NCBI GenBank assembly: GCA_030063045.1
Contig: JAQSEB010000050.1
Location: forward strand, 248,001 to 312,000
Direction of reading: 5' to 3'
Length of the DNA stretch: 64,000 bases
From: Pratylenchus scribneri
Taxonomy: Eukaryota > Nematoda > Chromadorea > Rhabditida > Pratylenchidae
The translations under genes and the position numbers were made by a program. Below, piece by piece: positions 36,026 through 47,438 of the stretch; within the stretch, counting starts at the first letter, position 1, and each line of letters opens with the position of its first letter. The notes below the pieces were generated by a model. That model did not search any database. It was given only the letters and a program-made list of their open reading frames with translations, and was not told the origin of the DNA.

Positions 36026-36890
36026 TCATCTCCTCCTCTGCATGAACAATGCCTCGTACCATTTCCGCCGTTGTTCTGCATCGTCTCTGAATTTTCTCAA
36101 CGCCGTTTTCGGGTATCTGTTTGTCTTCTGGAAGAATTGTTGTTGGTCCAATGTCGTTGTTGTTGGTTCTCCATTTGGCATCATTTTTTTGGTTGTGCTC
36201 ACTTTGGCATAGTCAATGGCCACTCCCGATGTGTAGTCATTGAAGTCACGGTATTCATAGTCATCGTCCAGGACGGAAGGAACTGAAAAAATAAGGAATG
36301 AATGTAAAGTGAAAAAAGATGAAATAGCTGTAGGGTATTTTAGCATCTTAGCCATTCTTTTACCCATAACTCAGCGAGGCAATAACCAATTTGGGAAGGC
36401 GATATACCATTCAAAAGCCCAAAGTACCCTCTATAAAGTGGCCTTTTTTAATTATATAAAATTCATCGGTAAAAAGTGTTACATATCTTTGAATATGATG
36501 CACTCGAATTTTGGATTTAAATGGAAAACTTGCTTTTTCCTACAAGGAATTTTTATTTTACGAAAATTTAGTTTAGCCACTTTTTAGCGGGAATTTAGAG
36601 CCTTCAAATGATATAAGTCTTCCGAAATTACCTCTTTCCTTGTTGAGGTATGGTCAAAATAAAAGTCCGGACTCAATCCAATGAATGTATGATTGGAGTA
36701 GGGAATTTCCTCATTTTGGGAATGGCCTCAAATTCAATATATTTCATTGTTACTTACCCCTTTTCTGTTTATTATGATGGCCATGCCGATGTGGTGCCGC
36801 ATTTATGTTTGGCAGAATCAAAAGCAAAATTGCCAAGAAAAGAATGAAAATGGACCATCTTCTGCGATTGGTCAATTTGATTGGCTGCAT
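36026..36890 (-). CDS. Small secreted protein with a dibasic (KQKR) site, function unknown
   Basis: Two exons: ATG 36890 to about 36758, then about 36281 to TGA 36026, giving about 130 residues. The first exon encodes MQPIKLTNRRRWSIF then a hydrophobic core (ILFLAILLLILPNINA), a classical signal peptide with likely cleavage near NINA-AP. Then come a His-rich stretch (PHRHGHHNKQKR) and, across the intron, VPSVLDDDYEYRDFNDYTSG. The rest is polar and Thr/Lys/Gln-rich and ends RRKWYEALFMQRRR. KQKR before VPSV is a plausible furin/kex-type processing site, so a propeptide or peptide hormone precursor is possible (inference). No cysteines are seen in the mature part. The single intron contains MITE copy 9. 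No family recognised. Confidence 0.65.
36353..36664. mobile_element. MITE family A, copy 9
   Basis: Left arm CATTCTTTTACCCATAACTC, GGCGATATACCATTCAAAAG; right arm inverted and diverged (TTGTTGAGGTATGGTCAAAA). Lies in the intron of the small secreted-protein gene. Confidence 0.75.
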
Positions 36891-39800
36891 TTTCGTTGAT
36901 TTTGTGATGAGCGATTGAATTCAAAATATGAATAATTCGAATTTTTGATTGGCTGAAAATTTGATTGAATTTGAGAGACAAAATAATTTGGCCATTAAAA
37001 TGGGAAAAGTAGTGGAAAATGGCAGCCATCCAGTGGAATTGGAAGGCAACAATTTTGGGGGTAGCACGCGCCCTTTTTTGGAAGGATGGGCCAAAAATGA
37101 TAAGCAAAAAAGAATAAAATGGCAAAAAAGAGGGCCAGAAACTGCTGACATTGCGACTTGTTTTGACCAAAAATGAAAATTGAAAAGGGAGGGTGGGGGA
37201 CGCACTTTTGATGAGTTTTGGGCCTCGTGATTGGGAAGAAATGAAAATGCAATTTCAGTGCCAGGCAGGAACAACCAAAAACATATAATCATAACCCACA
37301 TTCCCTTCTGATTAAATTCTGACTCAAATATAAACATTTCTCGGAAAAATGTTCAAATGGAAATGGAAAGGGGAATTCTCAATGATAAAATGGAAAAATG
37401 ATGAGGAAAAATGCTTCAATTTTTGTCCCAGGCGCAGGCTTCTCAATAGATAAAATAGAAGAAAAATATTCATCAAAATGGGAACAAATTTGTGGCCAAA
37501 TTGAGTGACCATCCCATCGGTTTCTGAACACAAAAAAGAGGGGAAAATGTGGGCAAAGAGGCCAACCGGCTGTCGCCTTTTATCCCCCCCCCCCCCCCCC
37601 CCTCCATCAAATGGACCGCCCAACGCGCAACATTCATTCATTCATTCACATTTATGTTCACATGCGCCAGCTGCCACCCATTTTTCCCCTTTGGTTGAGC
37701 CCCCCTTCTCCACTTTTATTCATTTTTGTCCTTGGATTGATGAGATGGCCACCCCTGTGGGGGAAAATGTTTTGGAACGCCCCTCGGGGGATGGGAGGGG
37801 CAGAAGACACGCCCCATTTTTGTGGTGAAGGGGAATAAAAATGTGAATGGACCTTCGGTGGAGGGAAAAGTGCCATTGGATTTTTTGGGAAGGAATGAGG
37901 GAAAATGACATTGAAAATTATCGGAATTTTGAGATTTTTTGAGGCAATTTTGATTATGGAATGAAGGTGGCATATTTTTGCCAAATTAATGGACTTTTAG
38001 GGGTCAAAATTGAGTGGCAAAATGGATTAAAATATGAAAGGGGAAAATGAAAACAATAAAAAGGGAAAGAGGGGACAAAGTCCACAATTGCTGGAAGCAA
38101 ATTCCTCCAAATTCTCCGTCATCATTTTCACATTTTATTCGACCCACGGGGGGCGCGACTTCCTCCGGCTGTCACCGAGGGCGGAAAAAAATTATTGCTG
38201 CCAACCGCTCGAATTACTCCTTCTTTCTTCTTCTGCCAAAAATGGGAACAAAATGAAAAGCCAAAAATGGAAATTGGCAAAGGCAAATGAAGGATGGGAC
38301 CCACGCAATTCTCCTTGGAATGAATGGCCCATGACGCATCCTTCCCATTCGCCTTTTGAATTGTTTTGGCCAAATTTCCGGGTCAATTTCCACACAATTG
38401 CCAGGCCAATGGTCAAATTCATTCCTCCCTCTCCCAAAAATGCCATTCATTTTCAAATGTGCCATTTTTGGATGTTCATTTTTATTTTCGTTTTTGTGCC
38501 TATTTTTAGTTCATTTTTGTGGGTCATTTTTTAATTATTTTTATTCCCCTAGTATATCCAAAAATGCCATCATAAAGATTGATGGTCGCTTAAATGCCAA
38601 GAAAACTAATAAAACACAATTTTTAAATGGAAAATGTTCAAAAAATATGCTTGAATTGGATAGTTATTTGTGGATGGCCATCATTTTTTGGATGCCAATT
38701 CTGATCCAATTCTCTAAATTTAATTTACTTTTTGTTTAGAGCAGCATTTTTTGTTCTTAACAAAGGGTTTAGGGCACGTTAATCCCTGGAAATATTGCCA
38801 AAAATTCCATCCACCTCCTCCCATTTTTTTGAATGAATTAATTCTTTTGTTCGAAGTACTAAAAAAGCACGCGAATAAAACACCAAAAAAGGAAAAAGAA
38901 ATACATATTCACGGAAATGGCCAAAAATGTTGATGGAGGCGAAATTTTGGAAATGGCAAAGGGACAAATTTTTTTGGAAATGCCAAAAAATTACGGAAAA
39001 AAGGGAATTGGCAAATGGCCAGCAGAATGGTTTGAAATGGAAAAATGGGATAATGGCACCACAACAAATTGTGCTTTATTAATTCAACATTATTATGGAT
39101 ATTGATACATTTCTTGAAGATTTGATTGGAATATGCCGTGACATATTTTAAGCTTATTTTTGGTTAATGTATTTGGAAGAACCCAAAAAAGATCGCACAA
39201 ATGATTATCCAGACAAACATATCTTTTTACGGCATTTACCCCTTGATTAAATGGTACTTATACTTACGTTATTATTTGTATAAAATTTTGAATTTTTGAT
39301 ATTATTTTCTATATTTATGGAAAACATTTTTAGGGCTTAAAATCTTAGAATGACTAATTTATGGGGAAAAATAAGGTGATTTTGAGGGTGTTCAAAATCT
39401 CATATAGATAATATGTAAGGCCGATTAAATTTGCCGACGTCACAAACAGAAAAAAATCTAAATAAATAATCCAAACCAAACTATGTTCGCCGGTTAATCC
39501 AATAAAAATAGAAAAAAATAAAAATGAATGACGTCCAAGAAAGATGTTTTTTCGGTGTAAATGTTTTTCCCATATAAATGTTATTTATTAATTAATTAAT
39601 TTGGGCCGAAAATTGCCAGAAGGGCTTAACCGCGTATTTTGGCAGTTTGGACTTTGATTTATTTCCGGAAAAATTTTGGCCAATGCGGAATTGGAATTTT
39701 CGACGTAAAGGTGAAAATGGAAAGAGCAAAGAGGATGACGCCAAAAGGTTATTATAGGCGGAAATTAGGCATAAAATTGAGTGGGCAAATTGGCAATTGG

Positions 39801-41195
39801 AACAGGTGAAAATGGGAAATTATTGAACTCTCTGGACTTTGTGGAGGCGTCAAAATGACGACAAAATCAGAAAAAAGGTCGAATTTAGGTAGATCAAAAA
39901 TGATTTATTTATGTAAATATAGGAATAAATTTACTGATTGAATGTCCTTAAAAGTGCCAAATTTGGGACACTTAAAAATACCAAATTTTTCGACCAGCTA
40001 AAATGCCGAATTTATGATTAATTTTGTTGGAAGGAATACCGTATATTGGGGGAATTTGATTGGAGGATTTATATGCGGTTGGAATGATTGCAAACGGTGG
40101 AAATGATTGAGAATATTCTCCAAGGGCATTTAAGGAGCTGAAGAATTAAATATTAATTTGTTGGTATTTTTGAAGATGATCTGTTGCTGTGTTTTGGGTG
40201 AAGAGGAAAGAGGGGAAGGAGGGGGAAAGGCCCGGGAAAAATGCGCAAATTGGCCGATCGCCCTGCCTCCTTCTTTTAGGGTTTGAATGGGATTGAAGGT
40301 CATGTAAGTAAGGGAGGGGGCTCCGGAATCTGGCAAAGATGGCAAATGGGGGGAATGGGGGGAATGGGAGATGTATTGCGCAATGCCCGTGCGCATCATC
40401 AACAAAAGGTGGGGTGGAATGTGAATGAATGAATGGTCAAGTTCACCCATTCATTCCCCCCGTTGTTTTGCACTGTTTTTTTTTGGTGGGGGGGGGGGGG
40501 GGACGGTGACCCGGCACTTCCTGGCCCATCCTCCTCCCACCTCCCTTTAATATTTCCGTCACATATTTTCCTTGATCGGCCGAATTATTTGATCAAATAT
40601 GGAAATTTGTAGGAAGGGGTATAATTTACGTCTTCATGAAATATTTTTGTGCCCATCAAATTTTTGAGATTCTGAAATTTCCTTGGAATCTGAATTTGTG
40701 TTTGATCTCCCATGTCCTCTTTTCAAAAGGATTTGTCCTCCAAAAAATTGGTCAAAATTGGTGAACATTTTTGGGAAAAACAAATCAAATTTTCCTTTCA
40801 TTATTTTGATAATGTTTTTCCCAGAATTTTCAAGAAAATCCTCCATCCAAATTCCACACATTAAATATGCCCAAAGGGCAAGGCCACATCACAGAGAGAG
40901 GAAGGAAGGGAGGAAGGAAATGACCGTCAAAAATGTTTTTTTTTTCATTTGGCAACTTTTTTTACTCGCGCGCGCAAAATTCACAAAAACACGCAAAAAA
41001 TAAACACACAAAACAAAGTAAGGGGGCAAATTGTTGTAAAAATATTCGAGAATGGAGGAAGGGGAAAATATTTGAAGGGCGCTGGAGGGAAGCACAAAGA
41101 ATGGAAAAGGGGAAAATGAATGAATGAATGAATGAATGAATGGGGTGCAAAGGTCGCTGATCTGATTCCTGCAGTGAGCAATTTTATTGCCTGTA
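36891..41195. other. Gene-poor region with homopolymer runs
   Basis: About 4.3 kb. Contains a 19-nt C run (37584-37602) and a 15-nt G run (40488-40502). Open frames on both strands are low-complexity or overlap each other; none shows a domain or consistent splice sites. Confidence 0.4.
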
Positions 41196-41497
41196 TTTTT
41201 GGCTCGTATCTTAACGAGGCAATTGCCAATTTTGGAAGGCGATATACCATTTTAAATGGCTAAATTCCCTTTACAAAATGGGTTTATTTAATTTTTTGCT
41301 TTACTAAATATTTTTGAGAAATTTTGCATTTTCCCTGAAGAACCCGAGTGACCAAATTCTCTTCTTCCATGTATAATTTTTTAAAATTATATCATTAAAA
41401 AATATAAATAAGCCACTTTATAGAGGAAAATCAGCTCTTTAAAATGATATATCGCCTTCCTAAATTGGCAATAGCCTCATTGAGTTATGGGCAAAAA
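41196..41497. mobile_element. MITE family A, copy 10
   Basis: Left arm GGCAATTGCCAATTTTGGAA, GGCGATATACCATTTTAAAT; right arm inverted (AATGATATATCGCCTTCC, CATTGAGTTATGGGC). Confidence 0.75.
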
Positions 41498-42357
41498 ACC
41501 AATGGAGCTAGTTCAATCGGCGGTATATCTTTTTAAAGGCCCCGAGGCAAAATTGAGGTAAAAGTTGATGAGGTGAAAAATGAATTCAGAAGATTCAAGG
41601 ACGCAAAAATGTCATTAAATTATTTACTGGGGTTTGTCCAAAATAAAAAGATTTGAAAAAAGGTAATGATTTGGAAATATTTATTTATTTGGAGAGGGAG
41701 AGGAAGGATCAAGGCCAAAAGGTCAAAGAAAGGACAAACAAAATGATTTTTAGTATGACAAATTGCCAAATTGAATGGAACGGGGAAATGATGAAAAAAT
41801 GAAGGGGGAAGGAATGGAACACCAACAACAAAGAATGGGGGGGGGGGGGGGGGTTGGCCCTTGGCCGAGGAGGGGCGAGAAAAACCCCTCCATTGGCTCA
41901 CAGCCAGAACCGTGCGAGAAAGGAAGGAGGAAGCCACCTTTTTTTTTGGGAATGGGTTAAGGAAGGGTGGGGGAGGAAATGCTTTCGAAAGGGGTCGGCA
42001 CCGAATACCCCAAAATTGCCCCTTCCTCACATTCAATTCCGCTTGCGGTGGCGCGGACCGGTACGGGGGGTCGGCCCAACAGCAGCAGTTGCAGAAGGCA
42101 GGAAGGAAAGGGGGAATTTTGTTGCGCAATAGTTTCGGGGAAAAAGGTGGTTTTGGCGAGGAATGGGGAAGGACCAAATGAAGGAAGGATGGACGGGGTC
42201 AATGACCCTTTTTGGCTGCAGATGCAGACTGACTGAATGGTTGGCTTTATGCCCTCATTGGCCCCATCTTCTTCAATTTACATGGGCAAATTATGGAAAT
42301 TTGAATTCAAAAAAAGGACTGGAGGACGATTGAGTAGGTCGATTGTGTACTTTGCTC
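41498..42357. other. No gene recognised; G/C-rich patch
   Basis: Holds a 17-nt G run (41837-41853). The 185-codon minus-strand frame at 41620-42177 is Pro/Phe-rich low-complexity and is not called. Confidence 0.4.
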
Positions 42358-42568
42358 ATTCATTTGACCATAACTCAGCAATGGAACAGCCAATTTTGGA
42401 AGGAGATATGCCATGTGCCATCAAAAGCCTTGTAACTTTTTTATTATAAAGGTGAATTTCATAAAAATTAAAAGGCAAAATTGTAGAGGTCATTTAGCTC
42501 TTTAAAATGGCATATCGCCTTCCAAATTTTGGTTATTGTCTTGGTGAACTACGGGTCAAAAAAGAATG
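42358..42568. mobile_element. MITE family A, copy 11 (short form)
   Basis: Left arm ATTTGACCATAACTCAGCAA and right arm TGGCATATCGCCTTCC with GGTCAAAAAAGAATG. About 210 bp, internally deleted relative to the 300-bp form. Confidence 0.7.
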
Positions 42569-45500
42569 CGAGTGTATTCAAGTGACAGTACTCTAGGATG
42601 GGGCATTGTTGGATGTGAAGGGATGAAGGAATTATGCTGGAGGCAACATCAAACTATCGCATTTTAAATGGAGTGCAAAATGAAAATGAATTTAATGAAG
42701 AAAATAATTAGCAAAATTAGCAATTGAATATTATTATGGGAGATCAACAATTTGGTGGATTATTTTTGGTTTTGCAAAACAAAAATTGGCTGCAAAAAAA
42801 ATGCAAATATGACGACAATGGGTTCAATCGTTCTAATTTTAATCACAAATTTCCCTTTTGGATCAAATATAAAAAAATTCACGTGGCCTTATCGCATCAC
42901 CGAATTTGGTGGTGGGTGGCGGCTGTGAAAATGAATGAATCACAATTTTGTTTGGTCATTTAGAAATCATTTTGGAAATGGAAATAAATTTAGAGAGGAA
43001 ATGAATTGGAAAATGGAAGAATATTTGACATTTAAATATAATTTTTTGTGGAATTTTATGCTCCAATTCGGCGATTAAATTGAAATTCCACAAAATTGTC
43101 CATTTCATTTCCGCATTTTATTCTCGCATTACCCGAAAATCCACTTCCACTTATTGTTTTTTGCAAATTGGTCAAATTCACAACAATTTTGCCACCTTCG
43201 TCGATCGACAACCAACCAAAAATGGCCAAGGTCAATTTTCCCTTTTTCCTCTTTTTCGTGATCAAATTTTCCCAATTCGTCAAAAAGAGAATTTTGATCT
43301 TTCCAATGGATTCATTTTTTAATTAACGGAATTTGAGCAAAAAGGAATTATTTTGGCACATGAATCTGGGCCATCGACCAATGGTGGCATTTGCAAAAAA
43401 AAAAAAAAAATACTGGGATGGATTGCATTTTTTACTTATAAGAAAAATTTTACTAAATTAATTAGGCTGATTATTTCCTTTTACATTCACAGTCAACCTC
43501 AACACAACATTGGCATGTGACCAGATTAGAGGAAGGGGATAATCTATTATCAAAGTTAACCAAAGAAAAGCAAATTTTTTGGCGGCATTAACAAAAAAAA
43601 AAGGTGGAGGTGTTATTATTATGAATTAGTTTGATTATTTATTGACTCACAAAATAACATCTTCATAATGTTTTAATATTGAGGGGGGGGGGGGGATAAT
43701 CTATTGGAGTCAAAGTTCATCAAAATAAAAATTGCCAAAAGGGCAATGTCAGTTCTAAAAAATAGGAGGGGGGGGGGGGGGGGGGAATTATGTGATTAGT
43801 CTGATTATTATTTCCGTTCACAACAACTTTTTAATACGGAAATGGGGGATAATCTTTAATGGAGTCAAAGTTTACAAAGGCAAAATCCAAAAAAATTGAT
43901 GCCATTTCCTTTTTGGCCACCCATTTGGGCCTTACTTAAAAAGTTCCTCGCTCCCGAATAATCTGGGTCATTTGTTTGAATGCGCATCGCATTTGTGCCA
44001 ATGCCACCAAAAATGGCCCTCCCCATTTCGGGGGCAACGGAGGCGAAGGTGGGGGATGCGCCATCCGATTTGGCTGGCACCGATGGACTCTGGACCATTC
44101 ATTTCCATTGTTTTGTTCAAGAAGAATGAATGGGTGGGTGGGGTGACCTGTGCCGTGCCCTCCTCCTCCTTCAAGAGGTCATCCAACAGCCAAAATTATT
44201 CGGTGCCATCTCATCGCAAAATTGGTGCCGAGAATGGAATGGAAGGATTTGGGGAGGGAATTGGATAGCAAATGGTCGAGAGGGAGCCAAAAAATGGGGG
44301 CGAGAAGGCAAAGAGAATACGGTAGCAGGAAAAAGAAAGGGAAGAAGAGGAAAGGACAAAAAAGGACCATTTGAAAATTTGGGGAGAATTTTGGTGGGAT
44401 GTTTTTTTCTTATTTTCTCCCCTTCCCTTTCATCTCCCTTAAACCATAATCATTTATCTCATCAGCTTTTTGGAATAACCATAAATAAGGGGAAATGGGG
44501 ACGGAAGTTGATCTGTCGCAAGGTGGCAAAAAACAAAATAAAAATTGAATCTTATGATTTGGCCGATGGGAAATATCCTCATGGAATTTGATCAAAATAT
44601 TTTTTACCTAATTAAATGATCTTCTCCATCTGGCACCAGCCCAATGAAAGGAAGGAAATGATAATAAAAAAAAGCATGAAAATTTGCCAGATGCTTGAAC
44701 AAATGTTTTGGCATTGCATGGAAAATATTAAAGAAAATATAAAAAAGATTACTAAACTATTCTATTTTTATTGCATTTTATTGTTGTTTTTTGCCCATCT
44801 GTCGCCATTTTTTTTATTTTTGGAATCTTTTTTCCAAAAAAAAGTTGAATAGTTTGGAATAATCTTCCAAAAATATTGGAATTTGTCAAAATATATGAAA
44901 AATGGATAAATCAAAGGCAAATAGGAATTGGCATGGTTATTGGGATGGGATTGACGATTAAGAAGCCATTTTTGATTGTGTGGATTTGTTCCCAGCAACT
45001 TTTAAGGAGGCCCAAATCACCGCCCAATTTATGCCGCCTCCCACCGAACATTGGATTTAGATGCCGCACATGTCTGGGCCTGTGATTAATCTCGTTTGTT
45101 TTTGTGTGTGGATGGCGCGACCAAAAGTCAAGACGGGTTTTTTTTGGTGTGTGTATTTGGATATTCCACGCAAATTGCGCGCAATTTTCGCAGTAGAATG
45201 GACGCATCCTCTGCCTTCATTCCCTTCCATCATTTTGCACCCATTTTCGCCCAATCAACAGCAAATTTGGCCTCAGGCAATGCGCAATATTATTATTGTG
45301 CATTCATTCATTCATTTGGATTGGGTGATGGGAAAGGGGGATGTGCAACTTGGTGCCAGCCTTTTCTCCTCCAATTGTGCATCCAGAAGATCAAAATGAT
45401 GATGGAAGATTGCCGATAAAATGTTGGCGAATATATCATTGGGAGAAAGTGCGGCAGAGTGGGGCTAACTAATAAATGGAGGAATTGCGCACAAATTATT

Positions 45501-45769
45501 CCATGGCGCCAAATTATGATTAAGGAACAAAGGACAAATTAGTTATTTAAGATTAATACGAATGCCCGTTTGCTTTCACTTTCTTCTATCCCTCCTTTGT
45601 TCGCCAAAACCAGTTTTAAAATGAATTTGCATATATTTTGTTAATGGAATAATACCAATTGAATTACATTGATTGATCCAATATTTAGTCATTTAGTGAG
45701 AATTGTGAACAAGTCAAGTACTTCAGGTAAAATGGAAAATGTCTCTAAATTTTTTAAAAGGAAAAAAAT
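42569..45769. other. Gene-poor region; two weak minus-strand open frames
   Basis: 43056-43283 (contains IFGWLSIDEGGKIVVNLTN) and 43930-44098 (contains GRAIFGGIGTNAMRIQTNDP) read somewhat like protein on the minus strand but have no recognised domain and no proven joins. G runs of 13 nt (43683-43695) and 18 nt (43768-43785) lie between them. Treated as uncalled. Confidence 0.3.
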
Positions 45770-45855
45770 TAAATAAGCCACTTTGTAGAGAAAAGGCAGA
45801 CCTTTTAAATGGTATATCGCATTATTAAATTGGCAAATATATTATTGAGTTTTAT
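45770..45855. mobile_element. MITE family A, copy 12 (right half only)
   Basis: Matches only the right arm (AAGCCACTTTGTAGAG, AAATGGTATATCGC). A left partner is not seen nearby. Confidence 0.6.
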
Positions 45856-45919
45856 TTTAATTTTCCTCATCAGGACCTTTAGTCATATACGATATAACCG
45901 ATTGAGTACCTGCCTGGAT

Positions 45920-47438
45920 TTTTGCCCATAACTCAATGAGGCTATTGCCAATTTAGGAAGGGGATATATCATTTTAAAGAGCTGATTTTCTTCTATAAAG
46001 TGATATTTTAATTTTTATATTTTTAAATGAAACAAATAAAAAATTATATAGAAATTAAGGGAATTGGGGCAACTTTGGTTTCTCTGGAAAAATGTATTTT
46101 CTTAAAAATATTTTAATAAAAGTTAAAAGTAGGGTTGCGCCCCCGTCCCCGCGGGGGTCACTCCCGACGGGGGCCCCCGCGGGGGTTTGAGTCTCACCCC
46201 CGTCCCACTCCCGAAGGTCCACCCCCGATCACTCCCGCCCCCCGAACCTCCACCCCCGCGGGGGTACGGGGGTGAACATACACCCCATATTATTGGATTT
46301 TTCAAGGAAAATGCAATATGAAAGGAAATTTTTAGCAGATTTTTGTAGGATTTTTAAATTTTCATTAAGAATTTTTCGCTGCGCGGCCATTTTTGGTTAA
46401 TTTTTTCGCTGCGCGGCTCTTGATAATCTTCTGTTATGGATAATAGACCCCACAAAATCACTTTCTATGGTTAAATTAGGGTGCTAATCAAGAATCTGAC
46501 ATCCTTATAATCATATCATGCCATATTGAAGATTTATATAAGACTTTCCGGCAAAAAATGTCCGTCAAATTTTATTTGTTAAAGCAAATTTGGATGATGT
46601 GTAAGGTGAAAAAACAAAAAACCAGCGAGGGACATTAGCATCTCGCCACCAATCTCATCGATTTTGACGAGCCTTATTAGCTCATCAGCCAATTAACCAA
46701 TTTAAATGACCTAAAGTATATTTAATAGTCCCAAATCTTGGCTATCCAATGGTATAATGATCATCCAAAACTTCAAAACTTTGGCCAAGATGAGGCCAAA
46801 AATTTAGAAAAATTGTTTGTGTATCTAGGCATCTAGGGCCATTTTGGCAAAACCATTACAGTTTGTAAGTTCAATATATCATTGGATAGCCGATACTTAG
46901 GGCTATTAAATGCACTATATCATTTAATTTAAATTAGTAAATTGGCTGATGACTGATGAGCTAAGGCTCTTTAAATTCAAAATCACTGAGACGCTTGTGA
47001 TCGAGACGCTAATGATAATGATCCCAACCGTGTGTAACTGGCACCAACAAATTCAAATGATCCAGAACAGGAAGAAATCGAAGAGGAGATTGAATGAATT
47101 ATGAATTAAAATTTATTTGCGCTTATAATTTATTAAAATTTTAATAAATTTTTCTTCAGAAATTTTTTTTTTTGAAAAATAAGACTTTTTAAAAAATTTT
47201 GGTCAACCCCGTACCCCCGCGGGGATCCCCGCGGGGGTCCCCGTCAAGGTCACCCCCGTCCCCGCCCCCGAAGGTGCCACCCCCGATCACCCCCGCCCCC
47301 GTCCAACTCGCCCCCGACCCTCGGGAGCGCAACCCTAGTTAAAAGGGAATAATACCACTTTGTAGAGAACACTTTGGGCTTTCCAATGATAAATTGCCTT
47401 CCCAGATTAGTAATAGCCTCATTGAATTATAGTCCAAA
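45920..47438. mobile_element. MITE family A, copy 13, split by a hAT-like insertion
   Basis: The left part (45920-46129; CCCATAACTCAATGAGGC) and right part (47338-47438; CACTTTGTAGAGAACACTTTG, ATAGCCTCATTGAATTA) form one MITE once the 1,208-bp insert and one copy of its target duplication are removed. Confidence 0.75.
46130..47337. mobile_element. Non-autonomous hAT-like element with 8-bp target-site duplication
   Basis: Inverted ends TAGGGTTGCGC and GCGCAACCCTA are flanked by the exact 8-bp duplication GTTAAAAG (46122-46129 and 47338-47345). An 8-bp TSD and T/CAGGG-type termini are typical of the hAT superfamily. Both subterminal zones are rich in CCCCCG/CGGGGG, and the centre contains a diverged palindrome (about 46622-46765 against 46875-47025). 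No transposase frame. Confidence 0.88.

Noticed and set aside
41620..42177. 185-codon minus-strand frame
   Set aside because: Pro/Phe/Leu low-complexity, crosses a poly-G run, no domain or splice support.
43056..44098. Two protein-like minus-strand frames
   Set aside because: No acceptor-donor chain links them and no family is recognised; kept only as a note in the region entry.
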